A stretch of 64,000 nucleotides of DNA from the NCBI RefSeq assembly GCF_900102195.1, contig NZ_FNBE01000001.1, forward strand, positions 248,001 through 312,000. The letters run 5' to 3'. The DNA comes from Pseudonocardia oroxyli (GTDB taxonomy: Bacteria > Actinomycetota > Actinomycetes > Mycobacteriales > Pseudonocardiaceae). Of this stretch, positions 34,165-43,277 are shown piece after piece. Made by a program: the position numbers and the translations under genes. The notes beneath the pieces are model-generated. The model did not search any database and was not told where the DNA came from. It worked only from the letters and a program-made list of their open reading frames with translations. Positions within the stretch are counted from its first letter, which is position 1. Every line of letters starts with the position of its first letter.

Positions 34165-34590
34165 ATGATCTCGGTACCGACTCTCGACATCGACCCGGGC
34201 GAGGACGTCGACCCGCTCCCCCACCGGGCGGGCCCGGACCTCGAACTCGTCGCCATGATCGTCCGGCGGGCCGGGCTCGACTGCCGCACCGACGGCGATC
34301 CGCGCGATCACCTGCGCGCTCGACGAACCGACCGTGGCCCCGGCTCGTGGTCGGTCATCGCAGGAGCCTGTTCCGCTCCGACGCAGGGGGCGTTCGTCCG
34401 CCCCGTCGGCGGCTCGTGGACCTGGCAGCTGCGGGACGCCGACGAACGTCGCCTCGCCGCACTCGTCGTCCTGCAGGCGCTCCGAGACGACCCCACAGAA
34501 CCGTTCACCCACGAGGAGGCCACCGCATGTGGGCTGGCCGACGGCCTCGTCCGATCCGTGCCGGGGACCGTCGATCCGCATCACTGCTGA
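34165..34590 (+). CDS. Hypothetical protein
   Basis: This 141-residue protein is acidic at the N-terminus (LDIDPGEDVDPLP) with an alpha/beta-looking middle (GSWSVIAGACSAPT, RLAALVVLQALRDD). No motif, signal peptide or membrane segment is visible. It lies 70 nt after the PucR gene on the same strand. Codon third positions are GC-rich as in real genes, but I cannot name a family and its reality is not certain. Confidence 0.45.
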   Translation: MISVPTLDIDPGEDVDPLPHRAGPDLELVAMIVRRAGLDCRTDGDPRDHLRARRTDRGPGSWSVIAGACSAPTQGAFVRPVGGSWTWQLRDADERRLAALVVLQALRDDPTEPFTHEEATACGLADGLVRSVPGTVDPHHC

Positions 34591-34823
34591 TCCGCCACGC
34601 ACCACGTCGCCACCCCTCCCCCGCTCCGGAGCCACGGCCATCGGCATCGGCATCGGCATCGAGGACCCTCCCGGCACGGACGTGATCCCGGTCATGGTGC
34701 GCGTCTGCCGGACCTGGTCGACCAGGACGGTCACATCGCTGTTCCCCGGACCACCGGCATGTTCCCTCCTCTGCCGGTCGAGGAGGCCACCGAGGCTCGG
34801 GCATCACGACCCGTCTCGACGAA

Positions 34824-35578
34824 GTGACCCCGGTGTCCGCCGCCCCGTCTCGCCCCGACCCCGGCCGGGGCCCACCCTGGCCCTGCTCGCCTTCGCCCAG
34901 TTCATGACCGCCATCGACTTCGTCATCGTGGTCGTGGCGCTCCCCGAGATCGGCCGCGACCTCGGCTTCTCCGAGCAGTCGCTGCAGACGGTCGTGAGCG
35001 CCTTCACCGTCGTGCTCGGGGGCTTCCTCCTGCTCGGCGGGCGGGCTGGCCGGGGGCCCGGCCATGCTCGTGCTCGCCCGCGCGGTACAGGGCCTCGGCG
35101 CCGCGCTGCTGACCCCGTCGACCCTGAAGCTCGTCACCGCGCACTTCGCGGAGGGGCCCGCGCGCACCAGGGCACTCGCGATCTGGGGCCGCGGCGGGCG
35201 CGACCGGCGCCGCGGTCGGCGCCCTCGGCGGCGGGGTGCTCACCAGCCTCCTCGGCTGGGAGTGGGTCTTCTTCGTCAACGTGCCGCTGACGGCGGTCGC
35301 GCTGGCCGCGACCCCGCTGCTGCTCGGCCGCGACCAGGCCGTCGGCACGGGTGGGTTCGACCTCCCGGGGGCCGTGCTCGCCACCGCGGGGTTCACCCTG
35401 GTCGTGCTCGGTCTGGTGTCCGGACCCGAGATCGGGTGGCTCACGGCGCGCGGTCTCGGCGCGCGGTGCTCGGCGTGCTGCTGGTGGGTGTGTTCGTGCT
35501 GGTCGAGTCCCGCACCCGGGACCCGCTCGTGCCACTGCGTCTCTTCCGGAACCGCACCGTGGTCGCCGCCACTCCGTC
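34824..35578 (+). pseudogene. MFS (DHA2-type) drug transporter, frameshifted and truncated
   Basis: Pieces of a 14-helix MFS pump follow in order in different frames: TLALLAFAQFMTAIDFVIVV (helix 1 with the D-x-x-I motif), a deletion after LLLGGR, then MLVLARAVQGLGAALLTPST. After another shift come LLGWEWVFFVNVPLTAVAL and FDLPGAVLATAGFTLVVLGL, and after another, LGVLLVGVFVLVESRTRDPL and PLRLFRNRTVVAAT. Sequence stops near 35578, at the same point where an HxlR gene on the other strand is cut. At least three frameshifts make it dead. Confidence 0.75.
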
Positions 35579-35840
35579 CTGGGCGAGACCGTGGCGTAGA
35601 CCGTGCGCGTCAGCAACCCGTCCCGTTCCAGGTTCCGCAGGGTCAGGGTGAGCATCTGCCTGCTGATGCCCGGGATGCCGCGTTCGAACTCGGTGAAGCG
35701 GACGACCTCCTCCGCCCCGGTGAGCGTGAGCACGCCGATGGCCCACTTCCCGCTGACCCGGTCCAGCACCTGTCTCGAGGATCACCACCGAGCGTGGACA
35801 GTACGTCAGAACGCCGTCGACGAACTCCGATGAGAACGCA
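35578..35840 (-). pseudogene. HxlR-family regulator, frameshifted and 3'-truncated
   Basis: The frame VLDRVSGKWAIGVLTLTG, then GISRQMLTLTLRNLERDGLL and RTVYATVSPR, is the HxlR winged helix. The preceding Cys-containing segment (VLTYCPRSVVILE) is in another frame, showing a shift near 35785. The wing end and C-terminus are missing beyond 35578. It presumably once controlled the MFS pump it now abuts. Confidence 0.7.
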
Positions 35841-37029
35841 GGGGCGAGGGCGCGACGGTGCGGGCGCGCAGATCGTCCGCGTCCAAGGTGGCCGGTGTGT
35901 ACGGGAGCTCGGCCAGCCGCCTGGCGGCCATGCCGCCGGGGTCGACGATCGGCCGCATGAGTCCACACAGGAACGCCCACTCGTGCTCCGGACAGCCCGC
36001 GTACACCGTCTGCGCGAACACCGAAGAGAACCGCGCCCAGGCCGCGCGCAGGGTCCCGTCTCGCCAGACCGCCGGGCTGCCCGCCTGCGCCACGACCACC
36101 CCGCCGGGGCGCAGCCGACCCGCGCAGTCCGTCAGGAAGTCCTCGGAGTACAACCGGTTGAGCTGGGCCGACGGATCGTCGGGCCGCTCGTCCGGCAGGT
36201 CGACGACGATCACGTCCCACTGCTCGGTCGCCTCCGCCACGAAGGCCAGCCCGTCCGCGAAGTGCATCCGGACCGGACCGCTCCCCCGCTCCGCGGCGGC
36301 CAGCTCCGCGGGCGAGTAGCCGTAAGGGAGGTGCTCGGCGCAGAGTCGCACGCACTCCTCGTCCAGGTCGACGTGGTCCACCGTGCGGGCACCGCAGGCC
36401 ACCGCGAGCTCGCTCACCACCCCCTCGCTGGAGCCGACCACCAGGACCCGCTCGCGACGGTCGGCCAGCAGCGCGGCAGGCACGAACAGTGCCTCGTGGT
36501 AGGTGAGCTGGGTGTGCTCGGCGCTCTGCCGCTCGTCGTCGCAGAAGAGGGTGACGCCCTGCGCGGTGTCCGCGATCAGCACCTCCTGCCAGGCGGTCCG
36601 TACCCGCGCCCGGACGCCCTCGACGGCCCAGGTACGGGTCACACCTGCCGACAGCGCCTCGACGACCTCGGTGCCGCCGCGGGAGACCACGCGCGAGACC
36701 AGACCGGTTGCGCCCAGGGTGCGGGCGAGCGTGCGCACGGCGAGTTCCGGGTCTGCGGCGTCGCCGCAGGTGAACACGTCCACCAGGGCGGTCCCGTGCT
36801 CCGGCCAGGTGTGCAGCGAGGCGTGCGACTCGGCGAGCAGTGCGACCACCGTGACCCCCTGCGGGGTGAACGCCTCGACCGCCATCTGCCGGACGTCCGC
36901 GCCGGCACCGAGCAGCGAGGTGCGCAGGGCGTGGACGAGGCCCGCGGCGTCGTCGAGCAGCGCGGGGTCGACCCCGCGCAACTCGGCGAGCACGTGGCGA
37001 CCGGACGGTCCTGGCGGGGAGGTGCGCAT
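35806..37029 (-). CDS. SpeD-SpeE fusion: S-adenosylmethionine decarboxylase plus aminopropyltransferase
   Basis: The 407-residue protein starts at ATG 37029. Residues ~30-125 form a class-1b AdoMet decarboxylase with ESHASLHTWPEHG (self-cleaving Ser for the pyruvoyl group) and VDVFTCGD (active-site Cys). Residues ~150-400 form spermidine synthase: TYHEALFVPAAL, RVLVVGSSEGVVSELAV, DHVDLDEECVRLC, WDVIVVDLPDE and FLTDCAGRLRPGGVVVAQ. One chain would decarboxylate AdoMet and transfer aminopropyl to putrescine. It starts 4 nt after the decarboxylase gene, completing a two-gene spermidine route. The last ~35 nt overlap the HxlR relic. Confidence 0.88.
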   Translation of the reverse strand: MRTSPPGPSGRHVLAELRGVDPALLDDAAGLVHALRTSLLGAGADVRQMAVEAFTPQGVTVVALLAESHASLHTWPEHGTALVDVFTCGDAADPELAVRTLARTLGATGLVSRVVSRGGTEVVEALSAGVTRTWAVEGVRARVRTAWQEVLIADTAQGVTLFCDDERQSAEHTQLTYHEALFVPAALLADRRERVLVVGSSEGVVSELAVACGARTVDHVDLDEECVRLCAEHLPYGYSPAELAAAERGSGPVRMHFADGLAFVAEATEQWDVIVVDLPDERPDDPSAQLNRLYSEDFLTDCAGRLRPGGVVVAQAGSPAVWRDGTLRAAWARFSSVFAQTVYAGCPEHEWAFLCGLMRPIVDPGGMAARRLAELPYTPATLDADDLRARTVAPSPLRSHRSSSTAF

Positions 37030-37033
37030 CGCC

Positions 37034-38122
37034 CTACTCCACAACATGCACGACAAGCGGTCCGAACCCGTTGAACCCCACACTCGAGTAGCTGGCGGTG
37101 TAGGCCCCCGCGTGCAGCAGGTCGACCACGTCCCCGGCGACGAGGTCCAGCGGGAGCACGACGGGAGTACGGCGGTAGAGCACATCGTCACCATCGCAGG
37201 TCGGGCCCGCGAGCACGACCGGACCACACGGGCCCGACCGCCCGGGCACCCGCACCGGGTACGCGATCGCCTCCCCCTCGGTCTCCGCCAGACCCTGGTA
37301 GCGGCCACAGTCGAGGTAGACCCAGCGGCGGTGGTCGATCCCCGGGCGTCGGGAGACGCGCAGCACCCGGGTGCGCAGGGTCCCGGCCTCGGCGACCAAC
37401 GCGCGGCCGGGCTCGACGACGATCCGCGCCCCGCCCGCGGCCTCGTGCACGGCCTCCGCGAACTCGGACAGCGACGGAACCGGCGAGCGGTACGCCACGG
37501 GCAACCCCCCGCCGACGTCGATGATCGGGTCCGCGATCCCGGCCCGCTCCGCGACCTCCAGCGCGACCCGCACCCCCGCCGCGAACGCCTCGGGGCGGAC
37601 CTGCTGCGAGCCCACGTGGAGGGCGATCCCGGCCGCCCCGCGCGCCAGCCGCGCCGCCTCCGCGGGGGCCGCGCCGAACTTGCCGAGAAAGGGGGTCGCA
37701 GAGCCGGCGTCGGCCACCAGCACCCGGACCAGCACCTCGACGTCCATCGGGAGTAGCGCAAGCAGCGCACGGTCCTCGGCGCTGTCGGTCACGAACCGGC
37801 GCACGCCCCGCTCGGCGGCCCACACCGCCTCGCCGGGCCCGCGGACGGGGTTGCCGTGGCTGATCGTCGCCGGGTCGGCGCCCACGGCCAGGCACAGCTC
37901 GACCTCGGCGCTGGAGGCGACATCGAACCCGCACCCCGACTCGACGAGCATGCGGAGCACCGCGGGCTCCGGGCACGCCTTCACCGCGTAGCGCACCTCG
38001 CCGAACAGCGCGGACAGCTCGGCGTACCGGCGCGCGACGACTGCGAGGTCCAGCAGGAGGTGCGGCGTCGGGTGATCCGGGGGCACCGGCTGATCCTCCA
38101 CCGTCCGGGCCCGAAGGCGCAC
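37034..38122 (-). CDS. Fold-III PLP ornithine/lysine decarboxylase
   Basis: This 362-residue enzyme has RYAVKACPEPAVLRML (PLP Lys), CGFDVASSAEVELCLAVG, HVGSQQVRPEAFAAGV (H of the H-x-G-S motif), DVGGGLPVAY, VEPGRALVAEAGTLR and GPTCDGDDVLYRR (active-site Cys). This is the eukaryotic/bacterial ODC-type fold. Product would be putrescine from ornithine or cadaverine from lysine; the specificity helix cannot be read confidently. Start could be GTG 38122 or GTG 38101. It forms an operon with the SpeD-SpeE fusion. Confidence 0.88.
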   Translation of the reverse strand: MRLRARTVEDQPVPPDHPTPHLLLDLAVVARRYAELSALFGEVRYAVKACPEPAVLRMLVESGCGFDVASSAEVELCLAVGADPATISHGNPVRGPGEAVWAAERGVRRFVTDSAEDRALLALLPMDVEVLVRVLVADAGSATPFLGKFGAAPAEAARLARGAAGIALHVGSQQVRPEAFAAGVRVALEVAERAGIADPIIDVGGGLPVAYRSPVPSLSEFAEAVHEAAGGARIVVEPGRALVAEAGTLRTRVLRVSRRPGIDHRRWVYLDCGRYQGLAETEGEAIAYPVRVPGRSGPCGPVVLAGPTCDGDDVLYRRTPVVLPLDLVAGDVVDLLHAGAYTASYSSVGFNGFGPLVVHVVE

Positions 38123-38299
38123 GCCGGCTGCGCCCGACCCCCGGCCCCGAGTGGCCGCACGCGCGAGGCCGTCGACTCGACGCTCGGCCGTCCCTGACGA
38201 TCACGCGATCGCGCAGAAGACGATCTTCACCGCGCCCAAGACCACGCTTCTTGTGCCCCAGATCTTCGAAGCCGTTTCCGCAGCTCAGAGGCTTGGGAG

Positions 38300-38716
38300 G
38301 GACGAGCAGGCCTGTAAGCCGGGTTCTGTTCCCGGGTGTCTCGCGACACCCGTTCGGCGACCATCCATCTAGGCCTGCCGTCACCGGCAGGCTCGAGCGG
38401 CCTACCCGCAGGCTCGGACGGGCCGTCCTCGAACACCTGCGCAGTGCTCCCTGGGGAGCACCTTTTGGCCTTGCTCCGGGTGGGGTTTACCGAGCCACCC
38501 CGGTCACCCGGGGTGCTGGTGGTCTCTTACACCACCGTTTCACCCTTACCGCCCGGCCCGGAGGCCGGGTGGCGGTCTGTTCTCTGTGGCACTGTCCCGC
38601 GGGTCACCCCGGGTTGCCGTTAGCGAACCACCCTGCCCTGCGGAGCCCGGACTTTCCTCGGCTCCCCGCCGCCGCGAACGACGAGGGGGAGACGCGGCCG
38701 CCCGGCCTGCTCGTCC
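38300..38716 (-). ncRNA. rnpB: RNase P RNA, type A
   Basis: The reverse strand carries the conserved 5' core GAGGAAAGTCCGGGCTCC, the GGTAAGGGTGAAACGGTG region, the AGAGACCACCAG stretch and the 3' core GAACAGAACCCGGCTTACA. The P1 helix pairs GGACGAGCAGGC at the 5' end (38716-38705) with GCCTGCTCGTCC at the 3' end (38311-38300), which sets the ends. About 417 nt. A TAGAGT -10 hexamer at 38726-38731 on that strand fits a start near 38718. It is the catalytic RNA that trims tRNA 5' ends. The 177 nt between it and the decarboxylase gene hold no supported gene. Confidence 0.97.
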
Positions 38717-38782
38717 GCGTCGGCGACTCTACCGGTCGAGGCGGACTCCGCGTCCGTGGGCTCGCGCGGTTAGGGTTTCGCC

Positions 38783-39547
38783 GTGCATGCGACGCCGGGT
38801 CAGCTCGTCTTCCTCGTGGTGGCGGGGCTGGTGGCGGGGGCGGTGAACGCCGTCGCGGGCGGCGGGTCCCTGCTGGTCTTCCCCGCGCTGTTGGCCGTGG
38901 GGCTGAACCCGCTCGCCGCGAACGTCACCAACTCCGTGGCGCAGTGGCCGGGGTACGCCGGGATCGTCCTGGGCAACCGCCGGGAGCTGCAGGGGCAGCG
39001 GCGGCGCATCGTGTCGACGAGCATCGCGGCGGCGCTCGGGTCGGTGGTCGGCTGCGTCCTGCTCCTGACCCTGCCGGCGAGCGTGTTCGACGCCGTCGTC
39101 CCCGTCCTGGTGATCGCGGCGAGCGTGCTGATGGCGCTCGGCCCGCGGATCAAGCGGTGGATCGGGGCGCCCGGCGACGGCGCCGCGGAGCCGCGCGACC
39201 GGATCTGGCTGCTCCCGGTGATGTTCCTGGCCGGGATCTACGGCGGCTACTTCGGCGGGGCGCTGGGCGTCATCCTGATCTCCACGCTCTCCCTGCTCGC
39301 GCACGACCGGCTGGTCCGGCTCAACGCGCTCAAGGGCGTGCTCTCGCTGGTCGCCGCCACCGTCACCGTGGTGATCTTCAGCCTGGGGGCGCCGGTCGAC
39401 TGGACCGCCGTGGCGGTGGTGGCGCCCACGACGTTGATCGGCGGGTATGTCGGGGCCCGCGTCGCGCGTCGGCTGCCGGAGGCGGTGCTGCGCTGGTGCG
39501 TGGTGGCGCTCGGGCTGGCCGTGGGCGTGTACCTGCTGGTCACATGA
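38783..39547 (+). CDS. TauE/SafE (TSUP) family membrane permease
   Basis: The 254-residue protein has about eight membrane helices and the repeated TSUP motif: AGAVNAVAGGGSLLVFPAL with NVTNSVAQWPGYAG in the first half, AGIYGGYFGGALGVILI in the second. TSUP proteins move sulfite, sulfoacetate or other organosulfonates, usually as exporters. The GTG start follows TAGGGT closely, so the message may be nearly leaderless. It overlaps the next transporter gene (ATGA). Confidence 0.87.
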   Translation: MHATPGQLVFLVVAGLVAGAVNAVAGGGSLLVFPALLAVGLNPLAANVTNSVAQWPGYAGIVLGNRRELQGQRRRIVSTSIAAALGSVVGCVLLLTLPASVFDAVVPVLVIAASVLMALGPRIKRWIGAPGDGAAEPRDRIWLLPVMFLAGIYGGYFGGALGVILISTLSLLAHDRLVRLNALKGVLSLVAATVTVVIFSLGAPVDWTAVAVVAPTTLIGGYVGARVARRLPEAVLRWCVVALGLAVGVYLLVT

Positions 39548-40752
39548 CCGTCCTGGCCGTCGCGCTGCTCGCGGTCGTCCTCGTCGTCGCCGTGCTCCGC
39601 CCCGTGCCGGAGGCGGTGGTCGCCGTCCCGGCCGCCGTGCTGACCGTGCTGCTCGGCGTGCTGCCCTGGGACGCGGCCCGGGCCGAGGTCGCCGAGCTCG
39701 GCCCGACCGTCGGGTTCCTCGCCGCGATCCTGCTGCTGGGCAGGCTCGCGGAGGCCGAGGGGGTGTTCGCCTGGCTCGGCGCCCGGCTCGCGCACACCTC
39801 GCACGGACGGGCGCGGCGGCTGTTCACCCTGGTCTTCCTCGCCGCCACGGGCGTGACGACGGTGCTCAGCCTGGACGCGACCGTCGTCCTGCTGACCCCC
39901 GTCGTGCTGGCGACCACCGCCCGGCTGCGCGTCCCGAACCGCCCGCACGCCTACGCCTGCGTGCACCTGTCGAACGCGGGTTCGCTGCTCCTGCCGGTCT
40001 CGAACCTCACCAACCTGCTGGTGTTCGAGGCCTCCGGGCTGACGTTCGTCGGGTTCGCGGCGCTCATGGCGCTGCCCTGGCTGGTCACGCTGGCGATCGA
40101 GTACGGCGTGCTGCGGTGGTTCTTCCGCCGCGACCTGCCGGACGCCGAGACCCCCACCCCGCCGGACCTGCCGACCCCGCGGTTCGCGCTGGTCGTGCTC
40201 GGGCTGACCCTCGCCGGGTTCGGGGTGTCGGGGTACCTGGGCGTCGAACCGGTGTGGATCGCGAGCGCGGGCGCGCTGGTCCTCGCGGTCCGGGCCCTGG
40301 TCCGCCGCGAGACGACCGTGCGCGGGCTCGTGGCCGGGACGTCGCCGTTGTTCTGCCTGTTCGTCCTCGCCCTGGGCGTGGTGGTGGCCGGGGTCAGCGC
40401 CCACGGCCTCTCCGACGCCCTCGCCGGGCTCCTCCCGACGACGACGGGTCTGGTCGAGCTGCTGACGGTGGCCGGGCTCGCCGCGGTCCTGGCGAACCTG
40501 GTCAACAACCTGCCCGCGACCCTCGTCCTGCTCGCCGCGCTGGGGCCCGCGCCCGCCCCGGCGCTGGTCCTGGCCCTGCTGCTCGGGGTGAACATCGGGC
40601 CGAACCTGACCTACGTGGGGTCGCTGGCCACCCTGCTGTGGCGCCGGATCCTCCCGACGCCCCCGCGCCTGGCCACGTTCACCGTGCTCGGCCTGCTGAC
40701 CGTGCCGGTCTGCCTGGCCGCCTCGACCGTGGCGCTGTGGCTGGTCACCTGA
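39544..40752 (+). CDS. SLC13/ArsB-like ion transporter superfamily permease
   Basis: From ATG 39544 this 402-residue protein has about eleven helices. LSLDATVVLLTPVVLATTAR and NAGSLLLPVSNLTNLLVF in the first half and NLVNNLPATLVLLAAL with GVNIGPNLTYVGSLATLLWR in the second are the paired motifs of the ArsB/NhaD/SLC13 group. The substrate could be arsenite, a dicarboxylate or an anion; no ars genes are nearby. Its end overlaps the convergent phosphatase by 8 nt, leaving no room for a terminator. Confidence 0.83.
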   Translation: MTVLAVALLAVVLVVAVLRPVPEAVVAVPAAVLTVLLGVLPWDAARAEVAELGPTVGFLAAILLLGRLAEAEGVFAWLGARLAHTSHGRARRLFTLVFLAATGVTTVLSLDATVVLLTPVVLATTARLRVPNRPHAYACVHLSNAGSLLLPVSNLTNLLVFEASGLTFVGFAALMALPWLVTLAIEYGVLRWFFRRDLPDAETPTPPDLPTPRFALVVLGLTLAGFGVSGYLGVEPVWIASAGALVLAVRALVRRETTVRGLVAGTSPLFCLFVLALGVVVAGVSAHGLSDALAGLLPTTTGLVELLTVAGLAAVLANLVNNLPATLVLLAALGPAPAPALVLALLLGVNIGPNLTYVGSLATLLWRRILPTPPRLATFTVLGLLTVPVCLAASTVALWLVT

Positions 40753-41425
40753 GCCGCGGGGAGTCCGGGCCGCCCAGGTGCGAGGTGTCGTTGACGAGCC
40801 GGACGGTGGCGTTGCCGTCGGAGAAGAAGTCCGCGACCGAGAGCGACGCCAGGTCCAGGTGCAGCCGGTAGAGGATCGACTCGCCGACACCCAGCGCGGT
40901 CTGCAGGATCAGCTTGATCGGCGTGACGTGGCTGACCAGCAGCACCGTCCGCCCGCCGAACTCCGCGACGATCTCGGTGAGGGCCGTGTCCACCCGCGCA
41001 CCCGCGGTCTCGAAGCTCTCGCCCCCGGGCGGCGCCACGTCCGCGCTGCCCAGCCACCGCCCGAAGAGCTCCGGATCGCGCTCGCGGGCCTCGAGGAACG
41101 TCAGCCCCTCCCAGGAGCCGAAGTCCGTCTCGATCAGACCCGCCCGCACCTCGACCGGCACGTCGATCGCCTTGGACACGGCCTCGGCGGTCTGCCGGGC
41201 CCGCAGCAGCGGCGAGCAGAGGATCGCGTCGATGCCGCCGCGGGCCGCCATCCGCTCGGCGGCGGCGTCCGCCTGGGCGAGCCCGAGATCGGTCAGCGCG
41301 GGATCACCGAGCCCCGAGTAGCGCCTCTCCACCGAGAGCGGGGTCTGGCCGTGGCGCAGCAACAACAGCCTGCTGACGGCACCGCGCTGACCGCTCCACG
41401 CCGCCGAGCCGGAGGGCGCACTCAC
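40745..41425 (-). CDS. Histidine phosphatase (CobC/Rv2228c C-domain-like)
   Basis: From GTG 41425 the protein is 226 residues. LLLLRHGQTPLSVERRYSG carries the RHG catalytic His, CSPLLRARQTAEA the Arg, ETDFGSWEGLTFLEA the Glu and LVSHVTPIK the second His. In mycobacteria the equivalent gene (Rv2228c) has an RNase HI domain fused in front; here only the phosphatase domain is present. It probably acts on alpha-ribazole phosphate or another phosphoester. GTGA coupling ties it to the zinc-ribbon gene. Confidence 0.85.
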   Translation of the reverse strand: MSAPSGSAAWSGQRGAVSRLLLLRHGQTPLSVERRYSGLGDPALTDLGLAQADAAAERMAARGGIDAILCSPLLRARQTAEAVSKAIDVPVEVRAGLIETDFGSWEGLTFLEARERDPELFGRWLGSADVAPPGGESFETAGARVDTALTEIVAEFGGRTVLLVSHVTPIKLILQTALGVGESILYRLHLDLASLSVADFFSDGNATVRLVNDTSHLGGPDSPRLR

Positions 41426-42156
41426 AATCCCGACTCCCCCGTGCGGACCAGGATCGCGCCGCACTCCTCGCAGTGCACCACGTCCTCCGGCGCCGCGGCC
41501 TTCAGCCTGCCGAGGAAGGTCCGGTCCAGCTCCAGCCGACAGGCCCCGCAGCGCCGCTCCCGCAGCAGCCCGGCCCCGACCTTGCCCTGCGCGTGCCGGG
41601 CCTCGTACTCGGCGAGCAGGTCCGCGGGCAGGTCCGGCAGGATCGCGGCCCGGTCCCGGGTCCGGCCCGCCTCGGCGGCGTCGAGATCGGCGAGCGCGGT
41701 GTCCCGCCGCACGGTGACGGCGGCCAGCGCCTCCTCGGACTCCGCCAGCACCCGGCGGGCGTGGTCGAGGTTGCCGCCCAACGCCTCCCGCTGCTCCATG
41801 ACCTCGAGCTGCTCGTCCTCCAGGGTGGACTGGCGGCGGGCGAGGGTCTCCAGCTCGTGCTGCAGGTCCTGCGCCTGCTTGGCCCCGATGCCGCCCGCGA
41901 GCAGGGTCTTGTCCCGGTCGGTCCGGGCCCGGACGCCGTCGATGTCCCGTTCCAGCCGCGTGATGTCCCGGTCCAGGTCCCCGGCCGCCGTCTCGGCCTC
42001 GACCAGGGCGTCCTTGGCCGCCCGGACGGCACCCTCGGCCGCGGTCAGCTCGGCGTGCTCGGGCAGCGCCCGACGGCGGTGGGCGAGCCGGGTCAGCTCG
42101 GCGTCGACCCCGGCCAGGTCGAGCAGCCGCTTCTGCGCGGCGGGTGCGGCCTTCAC
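41422..42156 (-). CDS. CT398-like coiled-coil protein with C4 zinc ribbon (Rv2229c-like)
   Basis: The 244-residue protein is a long coiled-coil hairpin (about 1-195; many heptads such as [20 protein letters not shown]) followed by a zinc ribbon [12 protein letters not shown]...[11 protein letters not shown], two C-x2-C pairs. The family is widespread and uncharacterised; a nucleic-acid or protein-scaffold role is assumed. It is the conserved partner of the Nif3-like gene, with which it overlaps (GTGA). Confidence 0.85.
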   Translation of the reverse strand: MKAAPAAQKRLLDLAGVDAELTRLAHRRRALPEHAELTAAEGAVRAAKDALVEAETAAGDLDRDITRLERDIDGVRARTDRDKTLLAGGIGAKQAQDLQHELETLARRQSTLEDEQLEVMEQREALGGNLDHARRVLAESEEALAAVTVRRDTALADLDAAEAGRTRDRAAILPDLPADLLAEYEARHAQGKVGAGLLRERRCGACRLELDRTFLGRLKAAAPEDVVHCEECGAILVRTGESGL

Positions 42157-43277
42157 GCGTTCCTCCCGAGGGTCCAGGGATCGGTCCGGATCGTCGAGAC
42201 CCGCGTGTCGACGCTACCCCCCAGCTCCTTGTCGATCACCGCCGCCGCCTGCGCGCACCACGGCCACTCCGACGCCCAGTGCGCCACGTCCACCAGTGCG
42301 GGCCCGCCTGCGAGCAGGTGCTCCGACGCGGGATGGTGGCGCAGGTCCGCGGTCACGTAGGCGTCCACACCGGCCGCGACCGCCGCGGAGAGCGCCGAGT
42401 CCCCCGCGCCGCCGCACACCGCCACCCGCTCGACGACCCGGTCCGGGTCCCCCGCCGCCCGCACCCCCCACGCCGTCTCCGGCAGCGCCGCGGCGACCCG
42501 GGAGGTGAAGGTGGACAACGGCTCCGGCGCGATCGTGCCGACCCGCCCGAGACCCCGGCGACTCGGCAGCTCGGCCAGCTCCAGGACGTCGAACGCCGGT
42601 TCCTCGTAGGGGTGGCTCGCGCGCAGCGCCTCGACGACGGCCCGCCTGCGGTGGCGCGGCAATACCATCTCCAGGCGCGTCTCGGCGACCCGCTCCAGCC
42701 GCCCCACCTCGCCGATCGCCGGGTTCGCCCCCGCGTGCGGGAGGAACTGGCCGGTCCCGGCGGTGGCGAAGGAGCAGTGCGAGTAGTCGCCGATCTCACC
42801 CGCGCCCGCCGCCGAGAGCGCCTCGTGGACCGCGCGGATCGCCGCACCGGTGGGCACGAACGCGACGATCTTGTCGAGCGGGTCGGCGGGCTTGGGCCGC
42901 AGCGGGCCCGTCACGGTGAGCCCGAGCGCCTCGGCGAGGGCGTCGTTGACGCCCGGGTCGGCCGAGTCGGCGTTGGTGTGGGCGGTGTAGAGCCCGACGC
43001 CGTTGCGGATCAGCCGGTGCAGCAGCGCCCCCTTGGGGGTGTCGGCCCCAACGCCGTGCACGCCGCGCAACAGCAGCGGATGGTGGGTGACCAGGAGCTG
43101 GGCCCCGGTCTCGATCGCCTCGTCGACGGTCTCGGGCACCGCGTCGACCGCGAACAGGACCGACGAGACCGGCTCGGCGGGGTCCCCACAGACCAGGCCG
43201 ACCGCGTCCCAGTCCTCGGCGAGGGCGGGCGGGTAGGCGGCCTCCAGGACGGCGGTGATCTCCGCCAACGTGGTCAT
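42153..43277 (-). CDS. Nif3/YbgI-family dinuclear metal protein (Rv2230c-like)
   Basis: This 374-residue protein has [30 protein letters not shown] (metal His pair), [17 protein letters not shown] and, near the end, [17 protein letters not shown] with [12 protein letters not shown], the second metal-binding half. The middle domain ([30 protein letters not shown]) is the PII-like insert of longer members. Family members form hexameric toroids with two metal ions; function is debated. It overlaps both neighbours. Confidence 0.9.
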   Translation of the reverse strand: MTTLAEITAVLEAAYPPALAEDWDAVGLVCGDPAEPVSSVLFAVDAVPETVDEAIETGAQLLVTHHPLLLRGVHGVGADTPKGALLHRLIRNGVGLYTAHTNADSADPGVNDALAEALGLTVTGPLRPKPADPLDKIVAFVPTGAAIRAVHEALSAAGAGEIGDYSHCSFATAGTGQFLPHAGANPAIGEVGRLERVAETRLEMVLPRHRRRAVVEALRASHPYEEPAFDVLELAELPSRRGLGRVGTIAPEPLSTFTSRVAAALPETAWGVRAAGDPDRVVERVAVCGGAGDSALSAAVAAGVDAYVTADLRHHPASEHLLAGGPALVDVAHWASEWPWCAQAAAVIDKELGGSVDTRVSTIRTDPWTLGRNA

